A stretch of 64,000 bases of DNA from Streptomyces mobaraensis (GCF_020099395.1 NZ_CP083590.1:7502001-7566000), one strand, 5' to 3'. Positions 8,447-17,699 are shown, counted from the first letter of the stretch. A program made the numbers and translations. Notes: generated by a model from the letters alone, not told the origin.

Positions 8447-9666
8447 TGAGCGCCGCGACGACTCTGTGCGACAGCCCCGCCGCCACCCCGCTCTTCGCGG
8501 CACTCGCCGCCTCCGACGAAGACCGGATCGTCTTCGACCTCGACGGCATCCGCGCCCGCCACGCCGAACTCCGCCGCCAACTCCCGGACGTCGACGTGCG
8601 GTTCGCCATGAAGGCGTGCCCGGTCGACGAGGTGCTCGCCACCCTGGCGCGCGCGGGCGCCGGCGTCGACGCCGCGAGCCCGCCGGAAATGGAACAGGCG
8701 CTGCGCGCGGGCGTACCGGCCGGCCGCATGCACTACGGCAACACCGTCAAGTCCGACCGGGACATCGCCCACGCCCACCGGCTCGGCATCCGCGACTTCG
8801 CGACCGACAGCCTGGAGGACGTGGAGGCCCTCGCCCGCCACGCCCCCGGCGCCCGCGTCTTCTGCCGCGTGGCCACCAGCGGGGAAGGCGCGCTGTGGGG
8901 CCTCACCCACAAGTTCGGCTGCCCGCCCGGCCAGGCCGTCCGCGTCCTGGAACGCGCCCGCGAGCTCGGCCTGACCCCGGCCGGCCTCTCCGTGCACGTC
9001 GGCTCCCAGCAGATGACGGCCGAGGCGTGGCGCGACGCGCTGACAGCCCTCGGCGAGGTGCTGGCCGTCCTGCGCGGGCGCGGGATCACCCTCGACCACG
9101 TCAACCTCGGCGGCGGCCTGCCCGCCCTCGGCTACCTCGACCGGCGGGGCATGCCCCTCGACCCGCCGCTCGACGCCATCTTCGCGGCCATCCGCGAGGG
9201 CATGGCCGCGCTGCGGCGGATCCACGGCGCGCCGCTGGACTTCGTCGTGGAACCCGGCCGTCACCTCGTCGCCGACCAGGGCGCCGTCCGCGCCCACGTC
9301 GTCCGCCTCGCCGAGCGCCCCCGCCCGGACGGCGGCCGGCAGCACTGGCTGTACCTGAGCGTCGGCAAGTTCAACGGCCTGTACGAGATGGACGCGCTCC
9401 AGTACCGGCTGGTGTTCCCCGGGCACCACGACGCCGCGTACGTCCGCGCCGTCCTCGCCGGGCCCACCTGCGACAGCGACGACGCCCACACGCCCGGGCA
9501 CGCGCCCGTCGAGGTGCCGGGCGACCTCGCCTCGGGCGACCCGGTCTGGGTGCTGTCCTGCGGCGCCTACGCCACCAGCTACATGACCCAGGGCTTCAAC
9601 GGGATCGCCCCGCTGCCGTACACCTGCGCCGGCGGCGCGGACGACGGAGCGGAGTGGGACCGGTGA
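8446..9666 (+). CDS. Fold-type III PLP-dependent amino-acid decarboxylase
   Basis: A 406-residue ornithine/diaminopimelate-decarboxylase-fold enzyme. The Schiff-base lysine is Lys56 in FAMKACP. Other PLP contacts are HVGSQ, NLGGGLPA and VEPGRHLV. The catalytic cysteine is Cys342 in GPTCDSDD, a motif closer to ornithine than to diaminopimelate decarboxylases, and a C-terminal QGFNG matches the substrate-pocket Tyr/Phe-Asn-Gly region. It should remove CO2 from a basic or modified amino acid. TGATG overlap with the upstream stop ties it to the operon. Together with the PhyH oxygenase it suggests a hydroxy-amine intermediate, but the exact substrate is unknown. Confidence 0.86.
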   Translation: MSAATTLCDSPAATPLFAALAASDEDRIVFDLDGIRARHAELRRQLPDVDVRFAMKACPVDEVLATLARAGAGVDAASPPEMEQALRAGVPAGRMHYGNTVKSDRDIAHAHRLGIRDFATDSLEDVEALARHAPGARVFCRVATSGEGALWGLTHKFGCPPGQAVRVLERARELGLTPAGLSVHVGSQQMTAEAWRDALTALGEVLAVLRGRGITLDHVNLGGGLPALGYLDRRGMPLDPPLDAIFAAIREGMAALRRIHGAPLDFVVEPGRHLVADQGAVRAHVVRLAERPRPDGGRQHWLYLSVGKFNGLYEMDALQYRLVFPGHHDAAYVRAVLAGPTCDSDDAHTPGHAPVEVPGDLASGDPVWVLSCGAYATSYMTQGFNGIAPLPYTCAGGADDGAEWDR

Positions 9667-10250
9667 GCGGCGGCATCCGCGTCCGCGGCATCGCCGAACG
9701 CGACTGGGACGCCGTCGTGGCCCTGGAGGCCGGCGCCTACACCGCGCTCGGCCTCTCCGAGGGGCCCGCCGCGCTGCGCTCCCGCGCGGACGCCTCCCCG
9801 GCCACCTGCTTCGTCCTGGACGTCGACTCCCGGCCGGCCGGCTACCTGCTGGCCCTGCCGTACCCGGCGTTCCGCTGCCCGGACCTGACCCGGCCGGAGG
9901 TGCCGGAAGCGCCGGGGGCGCCGGCGGACCCGGCCGCCAACCTGCACCTGCACGACATCGTCGTCGCACCCCACCTGCGCCGCAGGGGGCTGGCCCGGCA
10001 CCTGCTGCGGCACCTCACGCGCACCGCCCGGGCGCGCGGGGACGAACGGATCTCGCTCGTCGCCGTCGGCGGCAGCGAGACGTTCTGGTCGGCCCGCGGA
10101 TTCGCCGCGCACCCGGACGTGACGCTGCCCGACGGCTACGGCCCGCACGCCGTCTACATGTCCCGGCCGGTGACCGCCGACGACCCAGAGGACCCCCGAC
10201 CGGGCGGGCCGGCGCCGCACGGCCCGCCCGTGCACCACGAAGCGAGCTGA
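9663..10250 (+). CDS. GNAT-family N-acetyltransferase
   Basis: A 195-residue protein with a GNAT core: N-terminal IRVRGIAERDWDAVVALE, strand 4 LHDIVVAPHLRRRGLARHLL with the R-R-x-G-L/A acetyl-CoA loop, and FWSARGFAAH near residue 150. The last ~25 residues are Pro-rich. GTG 9663 overlaps the decarboxylase stop (GTGA) and its own stop overlaps the exporter start. In context it probably acylates the amine released by the decarboxylase, as a tailoring or self-resistance step. Confidence 0.85.
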   Translation: MSGGIRVRGIAERDWDAVVALEAGAYTALGLSEGPAALRSRADASPATCFVLDVDSRPAGYLLALPYPAFRCPDLTRPEVPEAPGAPADPAANLHLHDIVVAPHLRRRGLARHLLRHLTRTARARGDERISLVAVGGSETFWSARGFAAHPDVTLPDGYGPHAVYMSRPVTADDPEDPRPGGPAPHGPPVHHEAS

Positions 10251-11422
10251 TGTACGTGTTCCGACCCCACGACCCCTTCCAGCGCGCCCAGTTGGCGATC
10301 GTCGCGCTGTTCTGCTCCCTGGGCTTCCAGTACGCCACCTGGGCCGCGCGGATCCCGGCCCTCAAGACGGACCTCGGCCTGTCCACGGCCGAGGTCGGCG
10401 TCCTGCTGATGGCCGCGGGCATCGGCGCGGCGGTGTCGTTCCCCCTGGTGGCGCTGCTGATGAAGCGCCTGGGCTCCCGGCGGCTCGCCCTGCTGTCGCA
10501 ACTCGCCCTGGCCCTGCTCCTCCCGGCCCTGGCCGCCGCACCGAACTACCCGGTGGCGCTGCTGGTCCTGGGCGTGGACGGCGTCTGCGTGGGCTGCCTG
10601 AACGTCGCCATGAACGCCCAGGGCGCCGCCCTCGAAGCGAGGTTCGAGCGCACGGCCATGGCCCGGCTGCACGCCACGTTCAGCGGCGGCTCCCTGCTCG
10701 CCGCGCTCCTCGCCTCCGGCATGACCGCGGTGACGTCGTCGGTCGCGGCACACTTCGGCGTGGCCGCCGCCCTCCTCGTCCTGCTGAACGCGTCGGCGCG
10801 GGGCGGACTCCTCACGGAGGAGCAGCCGCGGCCGGAGGAGGCCGGGGAGAAGAAGCCGACGCGCGGACGGTGGGTCCTGCCGTCCCGGATCACGCTCTGG
10901 ATGTGTTCCGCCATGGCCTTCGGCACCGTCACCGAAGGCGCCATGAACGACTGGTCCACCCTCTACATGAAGGACGTCGCCGACGCGTCCGCCGGACTCG
11001 CGCCCCTGGGCATCGCCGTCGTCTCCGGAATGATGGTCGTCGCCCGCCTCTTCGCCGACGGCTGGCGCGACCGCTGGGGCGACGGCCGCGTCGTCCTCCT
11101 CGGCAGCGCCCTCGCCGCCGCCGGACTCGCCTTCGCCCTGCTGAGCGGCGGCGTCGCGGCGGCCCTCGCCGGATTCGCCTGCGTCGGCCTGGGCATCGCG
11201 GCCGTCACCCCCTGCGTCTACGCGGCGGCGGCCCGGCAGGGCTCCGACTCCCTCACCCTGGTCGCCGCGATGGGCACCACGGGCCTGCTCGCCGGGCCGC
11301 CCCTCATCGGCTTCATCGCCAACGCGAGTGGGTTGGCCTGGGGTTTCGCCGCGGTGGCGGTGGCGGCGGGAGTGGTGTCGCTGTGCAGCACGCGGATCCG
11401 GTGGACGCCGGTGAGCGGCTGA
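10250..11422 (+). CDS. MFS exporter, last gene of the operon
   Basis: A 390-residue major facilitator protein with about 12 hydrophobic segments. The N-terminus contains FQYATWAARIPALKTDLGLS, as in the YbjJ-like sugar/drug MFS branch, and LMKRLGSRRLALLSQ is the loop 2-3 motif. TGATG overlap with the GNAT gene puts it in the same transcript. It most likely exports the operon's product. No second transporter is present. Confidence 0.87.
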   Translation: MYVFRPHDPFQRAQLAIVALFCSLGFQYATWAARIPALKTDLGLSTAEVGVLLMAAGIGAAVSFPLVALLMKRLGSRRLALLSQLALALLLPALAAAPNYPVALLVLGVDGVCVGCLNVAMNAQGAALEARFERTAMARLHATFSGGSLLAALLASGMTAVTSSVAAHFGVAAALLVLLNASARGGLLTEEQPRPEEAGEKKPTRGRWVLPSRITLWMCSAMAFGTVTEGAMNDWSTLYMKDVADASAGLAPLGIAVVSGMMVVARLFADGWRDRWGDGRVVLLGSALAAAGLAFALLSGGVAAALAGFACVGLGIAAVTPCVYAAAARQGSDSLTLVAAMGTTGLLAGPPLIGFIANASGLAWGFAAVAVAAGVVSLCSTRIRWTPVSG

Positions 11423-11431
11423 GGTTCTGGT

Positions 11432-11595
11432 CCCCAGCCCCGCCCCTTCACCGTTTCCTGGGGCTGCGCCCCAGACCCCCTTGTCCTCAAACTCCCCCAG
11501 AGGGGGTACCCCCAACGGGCTGAATTCAGCCCGTCCGGGGTTTGGGGGGGCGGGGGCTTGCCCCCGCAAGAAACGGTGAAAGGGCGGGACTGGGG
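11432..11595. repeat. Nested dispersed palindrome between convergent genes
   Basis: The outer arms 11432-11457 and 11570-11595 are complementary at 24 of 26 bases (GAAACGGTGAA and relatives). At the centre ACGGGCTGAATTCAGCCCGT (11515-11534) is a perfect 20-base palindrome, with G- and C-runs between. Elements of this design recur between convergent genes in Streptomyces genomes. It probably serves as a strong bidirectional terminator for the MFS gene and the acyl-CoA dehydrogenase. Confidence 0.75.
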
Positions 11596-11617
11596 CACCC
11601 CCGGCGACAGCCGTCGC

Positions 11618-13345
11618 CTACGGCGCCATCTCGTACGCCCCGGACAGCGCCTCCACCCGCTCCCACACCCGCGCCGAGCGCCCCTCGTCCACAACCGGAC
11701 GACGCACCGCACCCAGCGCCCACCCCTGCTGCGCCTTGGTCGCCGAGTCCTTGCCGTGCAACTCGACCGCATGCGCGGAGAAGTCACGGACGAGCACCGC
11801 GCACAGCTCGTCGAGCACGTCCTCGTCCAGCCCCGTCAGGCGCGCCTGCTCCAGGATCAGCTGGCCGTGCACGACGAGGGCGAACAACTGGCCGACCGAC
11901 AGCAGCAGATCGAGGTCGCGGCTCTGCTCCTCGTCCGGCGCGGCGGTGGTGACGAACGCGCACAGGGCGTCCGCCTGCTCCCGGAAGCGGGCCACGTTGG
12001 GCAGGTGGGCGTACGCGTCGAAGGCCGTCCGCCAGTCGTGGAAGCGGATGGAGCCGAGGCCGCGGGCCGGGCCCTGGCGGAAGAGGAACGCGTCGTCGGC
12101 CGCGTCGAGGCGGGTGGGCACGGGCTCGTACCCGGCCGGCTCCAGCAGGTGGTTGCGGAGGAACTTGAGGATCAGCGCCAGGTTGACGTGGACCGTGCCC
12201 TCCAGCTTCGGCAGGCTCCGGATCTCGACGGCGGCCTGCGCGAAGTAGTTGTCCTTCTCGAAGCCCTTGGCCGCGATGACGTCCCACATCAGGTCGACGA
12301 CCTTCTCGCCCTCCGTGGTCACCTTCATCTTCGTCATGGGGTTGAAGAGGAGGTAGCGGCGGTCGTCGGGGCCGGCCGAGCGGAAGTAGTCGACCGCGCG
12401 GTCGCTGAACAGCTTCATCCCGACCAGGCGGACATAGGCGTCGGTCAGCTCGCGGCGCACGTGCGGGAAGGCGGTGACCGGGCGGCCGTACAGGATGCGG
12501 TTGTGCGCGTGGGTGACGGCCTCGTACATCGCGTGCTCGCAGATGCCGATCGAGGCGGTGCACAGGTTGAACTTGCCGACGTTGACCGTGTTCAGCGCCG
12601 CGTCGAAGGCGGCGCGGCCGGTGTGCAGCACGTCCTCGGCACGGACCGGGTAGTCCTCCAGCCGGAACTCGCTGACGAACTTCGAGGAGTCGACGACGTT
12701 CTTCACCAGGTGGTACGCCGGGTGCCGGCTGTCCGCGGCGAAGAAGACGTAACCGTCGGGGCCCTCGACGTCGGTGCGGCGGCCGAAGACGGAGACGAGG
12801 CCGGCCGCGTTGCCGTTGCCGATGTAGTACTTCGAGCCGGTGGCCCGGAAGCCTCCCTCGCCGTCGGGCTCCAGCAGCATGTCGGTGGAGTAGATGTCGG
12901 CGCCGTGCGTCTTCTCGGACAGGCCGAACGCGAACACCTCGCCGTCCGCCAGGAGTTCCGCGGCGCGGGCGCGGGCGGCGGCGTTGTCGCTCTGCCACAC
13001 CGGACCGAGGCCGAGGATGGTGACCTGCCACGCGTACCAGTAGTCGAGCCCGTAGAAGCCCAGGATCTCGTTGAGCGCGGCGATCCGGGCGGTGTCCCAG
13101 CGCTTGTCCCCGTCGCCCTCGGCGGCCTCGGCCGGGGTGAGGAACGTCGCGAACAGCCCCTCCTTCGCGGCGAAGGCGAGGAAGTCCGCGAGCCAGGCGC
13201 GGGAGCGGTAGTCCTCGATCAGCTTGCGCTTGCCGCGCTCCTCGAACCAGTCGACGGTGGCGCGCAGCAGCCGGCGGGTCTCGGGGTCGAAGTGCGCCGG
13301 GTCGTAGGTGCGCGGGTTGAACAGCAGCGGGTCGGCCATGGCCAT
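11618..13345 (-). CDS. Acyl-CoA dehydrogenase family protein
   Basis: A 575-residue flavoprotein, longer than the ~380-residue short-chain enzymes and near the very-long-chain/acyl-CoA-oxidase size class. FAFGLSEKTHGADIYST matches the FAD/substrate strand of the middle domain and GSKYYIGNGNAAG its second signature. The helical C-terminal domain is extended. ATG 13345 follows GAAAGG by nine bases. It lies 62 bases downstream of the padR gene on the same strand, so the pair is probably one operon under PadR control. Substrate chain length is unknown. Confidence 0.85.
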   Translation of the reverse strand: MAMADPLLFNPRTYDPAHFDPETRRLLRATVDWFEERGKRKLIEDYRSRAWLADFLAFAAKEGLFATFLTPAEAAEGDGDKRWDTARIAALNEILGFYGLDYWYAWQVTILGLGPVWQSDNAAARARAAELLADGEVFAFGLSEKTHGADIYSTDMLLEPDGEGGFRATGSKYYIGNGNAAGLVSVFGRRTDVEGPDGYVFFAADSRHPAYHLVKNVVDSSKFVSEFRLEDYPVRAEDVLHTGRAAFDAALNTVNVGKFNLCTASIGICEHAMYEAVTHAHNRILYGRPVTAFPHVRRELTDAYVRLVGMKLFSDRAVDYFRSAGPDDRRYLLFNPMTKMKVTTEGEKVVDLMWDVIAAKGFEKDNYFAQAAVEIRSLPKLEGTVHVNLALILKFLRNHLLEPAGYEPVPTRLDAADDAFLFRQGPARGLGSIRFHDWRTAFDAYAHLPNVARFREQADALCAFVTTAAPDEEQSRDLDLLLSVGQLFALVVHGQLILEQARLTGLDEDVLDELCAVLVRDFSAHAVELHGKDSATKAQQGWALGAVRRPVVDEGRSARVWERVEALSGAYEMAP

Positions 13346-13407
13346 GGAGGTACGCCTTTCCGGCTCGGGGGATGAGGGATCGGGGGGCTGACTGGCGTCG
13401 GGCGCGC

Positions 13408-13986
13408 TCACCGCGGCGCGGAGCCGATGCGGTGCGGGGCGGTGAGGCGGTGCAGGGTGGCGAGGACGTCGTCCAGCCAGGCGAGCGTCATCCGCTCGTA
13501 GGCGATCCCGCCCCGCAGGACGGCGTGCTGGAGCTCCTGGCCGGTGTCGAGCGCCGGGGGCGCCTCGGGGCCGGTGAAGTCGCGCCGCTCGCCCGCGAGG
13601 TAGTGGGCGAGCCGCTCGGCGTGGACCCGGCGGTGCCGCTCGACCTCGTCGACCAGCTCGGCCGGGTCCCCGAAGGCCGCGCCCCGGATCTTCACCGCCA
13701 GGTCGTGCCGGAGGCCCTCCGGCTCGACCGGCTCCCGCAGCCAGCGGGCGAGCGCCTCGCGGCCCGGGGCCGCCACCGAGTACTCCTTCTTGTCCGGCCG
13801 GCCCTGCTGCGGCACCTCCCGGACGTCGATCCAGCCGTCGCCCACCATCCGCTTCAGAACCCGGTAGATCTGCTGGTGGGTGGCGGTCCAGAAGTAGCCG
13901 ATGGACCGCTCGAACCGCCGGGCCAGCTCATAGCCGGAGCCCGGCTTCTCCAGCAGGGAAACGAGGATCGCGTGCTCGAGCGCCAT
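13408..13986 (-). CDS. PadR-family transcriptional regulator
   Basis: A 192-residue protein with an N-terminal winged helix (MALEHAILVSLLEKPGSGYELARRF, then HQQIYRVLKRMVGDGWI, and GRPDKKEYSVAAPGREAL in the wing) and the helical PadR C-terminal dimerisation domain (Vir family type). Such proteins repress phenolic-stress or transport genes and their own gene. ATG 13986 gives the conserved MALEHAIL start; ATG 13998, four codons upstream, is possible. A strong palindrome sits directly upstream. Confidence 0.88.
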   Translation of the reverse strand: MALEHAILVSLLEKPGSGYELARRFERSIGYFWTATHQQIYRVLKRMVGDGWIDVREVPQQGRPDKKEYSVAAPGREALARWLREPVEPEGLRHDLAVKIRGAAFGDPAELVDEVERHRRVHAERLAHYLAGERRDFTGPEAPPALDTGQELQHAVLRGGIAYERMTLAWLDDVLATLHRLTAPHRIGSAPR

Positions 13987-13998
13987 GCCCTGGATCAT

Positions 13999-14018
13999 CT
14001 ATGCAACTCGTTTCATAG
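13999..14018. promoter_or_regulatory. PadR operator candidate
   Basis: The 20-base sequence CTATGCAACTCGTTTCATAG is palindromic at 16 of 20 positions, with ATG-rich outer arms as in known PadR sites. It ends immediately before the padR coding region and would block its promoter, giving autoregulation of padR and the acyl-CoA dehydrogenase. Confidence 0.65.
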
Positions 14019-14401
14019 GAAAGAGCCGCCGTCCGAGTGAGACCGGGCTCACCCCGCCCGCCCGCGGCCGGGCGGGCGCGGCCAGGGGCCAAAGCCGGCC
14101 AATGACGCTCCGGGCCCCTGGCGGCAGAAACGGTTACGGACCCGGTTCCGGCCATGGTCAGGGGCATATTCCGGGTGCGCCGGGCGCGCTGCCGGGCCAC
14201 CGCGGCGGGCCGGTGCGCCGCCTGGGCGCCCCCGCGGCCGGACGGGCCGGTTCCCGCACCGGTGGCGGGATGCCGCCGGTGCGGGCGCGCCGGGCGCACC
14301 CGTACGTTCGCGGCGTCACGGACGTCCGCGCGTCGGCACGTCCGCACGTTCACACGTCCGCGACCCGTCCGCACGCGCTCCCTCGCCACGGAGGTACCGG
14401 G
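14019..14401. other. Intergenic region between padR and the lectin-like gene
   Basis: About 380 bases between divergent genes without a credible coding frame. It should hold the promoters for both. Short C-G-rich repeats of CGTCCGCACGTTCACACG type occur near 14320-14375. No recognised operator beyond the PadR palindrome was found. Confidence 0.4.
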
Positions 14402-16288
14402 ATGTCGTTATTCCCCTACAAGCAGTCCTTCGCCGGCTCCGCCACTCCGCCCGACTGGAAGCTGTACGGCTCCGCGCGGATGACCGGCCAGGGCTGGCTC
14501 AGTCTCACGCCGGCGCAGACGTTCAAGGCGGGAACCGCCCTGCTGAACGTGGCCTTCCCCAGCAGCGACGGCATCTCGGTGCAGTTCGACCTCGCCGCCT
14601 ACGGCGGCGCCGACCCGGCCGACGGCATGTCGTTCTTCCTCATCGACGGCGCGCACGAGACCGGCGTGGGCGGCCCCGGCGGGGCCCTCGGCTACGCCTG
14701 CTACCGCAAGGGGAAGCCGGACCGGCGGCCCGGCGTCTCCCACGGCTACGTCGGCATCGGCGTCGACCAGCACGGCTCGTTCTCCAACCCCGGCGACGCG
14801 GGTGACACCGGGCCCGGAACGCGCCCGGACAACGCCGTGCTGCGCGGCTCGGGCGACGGGTACGACGGCTACCGCTACCTCGTCGGCGCGGCCCTGCCGC
14901 CGCTGAGCCTCGGCCGGGAGAACCCCACCCGCATCCTGCTCTCGGTCATCGACCGCAAGGTGACGGTCTCCGTCCGCAAGGACAACAACTGGCAGCGCCT
15001 GATCGACGGTTACGACCTGCGGAACGCGCCGGGGCAGGCCGCGCTCCCGGCCACGCTGAAGCTCGGCCTGTCGGCCGCCACCGGCGCGCTCACCAACAAC
15101 TACGAGGTCCGCGACCTCGAAGTGACGCTCCCCGCCGAGTTCCCGCTGGCGATGACCGGTCCGCAGACGGTGGAGGCCGGCTCGCCGATCGGTTACCGGA
15201 TCACGGTCGAGAACAGGGGCCCCAACGCCGTCCCGGACGCGAAGGTCACCGGCAAGCTCCCGACCGAGGTGACCGGAGCCACCTTCGGGCCGCTCGAACT
15301 CGGCGGCGGCGCCACGGCGGGCACCGGCACCATCACGGACGGGACGTTCACCCAACCGCTGCACCTCCCGGTGGGCGGCACGGCCGTCATCCCGCTGAAC
15401 GGCACCGTCGCCACCGGCGGCAGCGGCAGCATCACCTGCGACGCGACCGTCACCTCGGAGACGCGCGCCAACATCGCGACGCGCTACTCCGACTCCGTCA
15501 CGACGACGGTCACGGCACCGCCGTCCGCCGAAGTCCCCCTGGGCATGCGGGGACCGGCGACGGCCGACGCGGGCAAGCAGATCTCCTACACGATGACGGT
15601 CGAGAACAAGGGCCCGGACGCCGTACCGGCCGCCCGGCTCACCGGCACCCTCGCCCCGCGGCTCACCGGACCGGCGTTCGAGACGCCCCAGCTCTCCGGA
15701 GGCGCCACGGCCGGCGAAGGCACCATCTCCGGCGGCGACTTCGTCCAGCCCCTGAACCTGCCCCGGGGCGGCGCGGCCGTCATCCGCGTCACCGGCACGA
15801 TCGAACGCGGCTTCACCGGTGACATCACCAGCACGTCGAAGATCGAGACGCCGGACGTCGTCAACACCTCACCGGACAAGGCCGGAAGCGTCACGACCAA
15901 GGTGAGCCCGCCGAAGATCGACGTCACCATCAAGACGAAGAACGGGTTCGAGCAGAGCTGGCCTCCCGAGGCGACGGGCTACGTCTGGTCGTACACCTTC
16001 ACCCTCGCCGCCAGCGAGAACCGCGTCCAGCAGTGGCGGCTCTCCTTCGACGGGCTGCCGGCCGGCAGCCGGTTCAACCCGGCGGTCACCGACCACTGGT
16101 ACACGGTGGTGAAGGACGGCAGTGAGGACGGACACCTCGTCATCGAATCCCCGGCGACCGGCCACAGCATCGAGCCCGGGACACCGCTGGACGTCCACGT
16201 GCAGGTGCTGCACCGCTCCCTCGCCGAGTCCAATGAGGGCCTGGTCTACAACCTTCAGGGCATCGCCTTGAGGGAGAGCGGCCACTGA
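14402..16288 (+). CDS. L-type-lectin-like protein with two DUF11 repeats
   Basis: A 628-residue protein preceded by GGAGG seven bases before ATG 14402. Residues ~1-240 look like a legume-type lectin beta sandwich (SLFPYKQSFAGS, FDLAAYGGADPADGMSFFL, YVGIGVDQHGSFSN). Two DUF11-type Ig-like repeats follow (~245-365 and ~375-495), each with GPxTxxAGxxIxYxxTVENxGP. A further beta-rich domain ends the protein. DUF11 modules normally occur in surface or spore-coat proteins, yet no signal peptide, anchor or transmembrane helix is visible. Either export is non-classical or the protein is released otherwise. The ligand is unknown. Confidence 0.75.
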   Translation: MSLFPYKQSFAGSATPPDWKLYGSARMTGQGWLSLTPAQTFKAGTALLNVAFPSSDGISVQFDLAAYGGADPADGMSFFLIDGAHETGVGGPGGALGYACYRKGKPDRRPGVSHGYVGIGVDQHGSFSNPGDAGDTGPGTRPDNAVLRGSGDGYDGYRYLVGAALPPLSLGRENPTRILLSVIDRKVTVSVRKDNNWQRLIDGYDLRNAPGQAALPATLKLGLSAATGALTNNYEVRDLEVTLPAEFPLAMTGPQTVEAGSPIGYRITVENRGPNAVPDAKVTGKLPTEVTGATFGPLELGGGATAGTGTITDGTFTQPLHLPVGGTAVIPLNGTVATGGSGSITCDATVTSETRANIATRYSDSVTTTVTAPPSAEVPLGMRGPATADAGKQISYTMTVENKGPDAVPAARLTGTLAPRLTGPAFETPQLSGGATAGEGTISGGDFVQPLNLPRGGAAVIRVTGTIERGFTGDITSTSKIETPDVVNTSPDKAGSVTTKVSPPKIDVTIKTKNGFEQSWPPEATGYVWSYTFTLAASENRVQQWRLSFDGLPAGSRFNPAVTDHWYTVVKDGSEDGHLVIESPATGHSIEPGTPLDVHVQVLHRSLAESNEGLVYNLQGIALRESGH

Positions 16289-16324
16289 GGCACGACGGAT
16301 CCGGCCACGAAGGATCCGGCCACG

Positions 16325-16355
16325 GCGGGCCCGGCTCCGGTGGGGCCGGGCCCGC
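16325..16355. terminator. Bidirectional hairpin terminator
   Basis: GCGGGCCCGGC (16325-16335) and GCCGGGCCCGC (16345-16355) form a perfect 11-base stem with a nine-base loop. It lies between the convergent ends of the lectin-like gene and the MFS gene. Confidence 0.75.
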
Positions 16356-16379
16356 TGCCGTCGTACGGTGCGGGCCGGG

Positions 16380-17699
16380 CTACGCCCCGTCCTCCGCCCC
16401 CGGGGACGCCTCGCCGCCCGAAGCCGCCGCCGCGGCGCCGACCCGGCCCAGGAGCCAGGTCAGCAGCCAGGCCGCCGCCCCGAGCGCGGCGGTGGCCGCG
16501 GCCCAGGCCAGGTCCGCGTGGAGCAGCGCGGCGCCGGCCGCGGCGACGCCCGCCATCGACTGCTGGAGGAAGCCGCAGAGGGAGACGGCGTAGGCGCCGT
16601 CGCCCGGCCGGTCGCTCACGGCGGCGGCCATGCTGTTCGGGAACAGGACGGACTGCCCGAACGTGGTCACGCAGTACAGCGCCACGAACACCGCCAGGGC
16701 GCCGCCGTCCGGCAGTCCCGGCACGGACCACAGCACGACCGTCGCCGCGCCCGCCGCCGTCATGACGGCCGCCCCGGCGGCCATGAGCCGTCCCGCGCCC
16801 ACCCGGCCCACCAGGCGGTTGACGGTCATCGCCCCGGCGAAGTAGGCGGCGCCCAGGAGCAGTCCGAGGCTCCCGTACCGGTCGGCGGTGAGCCCGAAGC
16901 GCTCCCGGAAGACGAACGGAGCGACCTCCTGCAGCAGCACGATCGTGGCGAACCCGGCGCCGCCGGCCAGAGCCGGCAGCAGGAACCCCGGCCGCCCGCC
17001 GATGGCGAGGCAGATCCGCAGCACCTCCGAGGGCCGCCGCACGGCCCGGCCCGGCGCGAACGGCACGGCGAAGGTCAGCGCCGCCGCCACCGAGCCCACC
17101 GCGGCGAGGACGACGAACCCCACCTCCCAGTGGGCGTACCTGCCGATCAGGCCGCCGAGGAACTGCCCGCCGCCCATCGCGGTGATGAACGCCACCGACA
17201 GCACCGACAGGCGGCGGGCCAGCTCGTCGCCGCTCCAGCGGTCGCGCACCAGGATGCGGGCGATGATCGCGGCACCGCCCGCCCCGACGCCCTGCGCCGC
17301 GCGCAGCACCAGCAGGGCCTCGGGCGACCGCACCAGCGCGACGAGGACGCCGGCGGCCACGAACAGCGCCAGTGCGACGAGCAGCGGCCCCCGCCGCCCG
17401 TAACGGTCCGCGGCCGCACCCCACAGGACCACCGGCGCCGCGGCGCCGATCACGAACGCCGAGACGGACAGCGCCGCGTAACCCCGCGAGATCCCGAAGT
17501 CGGCGGCGACGGTGGGCAGGGACGGGAGGTAGACGGTCGTCGCCATCTGCGCCGTGAACACCAGCAGGCAGGCGAGTGCCATGACCCGCCGGTCGGCCCG
17601 CCGCGCCGCCGCCGGCTCCTCGGAATCGGGCCTTCCGTCCTGGTGGACCGCGGTTCGCCGCGGGGCCGGCCCGCGCCGGGAAAACGTCGAAGAAGGCAT
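16380..17699 (-). CDS. MFS drug transporter (Bcr/CflA-like)
   Basis: A 439-residue transporter of about 12 helices. FTAQMATTVYLPSLPTVAADFGIS in helix 1 and GAAADRYGRRGPLL in loop 2-3 (motif A) match the Bcr/CflA subfamily of multidrug antiporters. ATG 17699 follows AGGAG by nine bases. A short palindromic patch (CCGAT...ATCGG near 17735-17750) lies upstream and may be an operator. The substrate is unknown. Confidence 0.85.
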   Translation of the reverse strand: MPSSTFSRRGPAPRRTAVHQDGRPDSEEPAAARRADRRVMALACLLVFTAQMATTVYLPSLPTVAADFGISRGYAALSVSAFVIGAAAPVVLWGAAADRYGRRGPLLVALALFVAAGVLVALVRSPEALLVLRAAQGVGAGGAAIIARILVRDRWSGDELARRLSVLSVAFITAMGGGQFLGGLIGRYAHWEVGFVVLAAVGSVAAALTFAVPFAPGRAVRRPSEVLRICLAIGGRPGFLLPALAGGAGFATIVLLQEVAPFVFRERFGLTADRYGSLGLLLGAAYFAGAMTVNRLVGRVGAGRLMAAGAAVMTAAGAATVVLWSVPGLPDGGALAVFVALYCVTTFGQSVLFPNSMAAAVSDRPGDGAYAVSLCGFLQQSMAGVAAAGAALLHADLAWAAATAALGAAAWLLTWLLGRVGAAAAASGGEASPGAEDGA

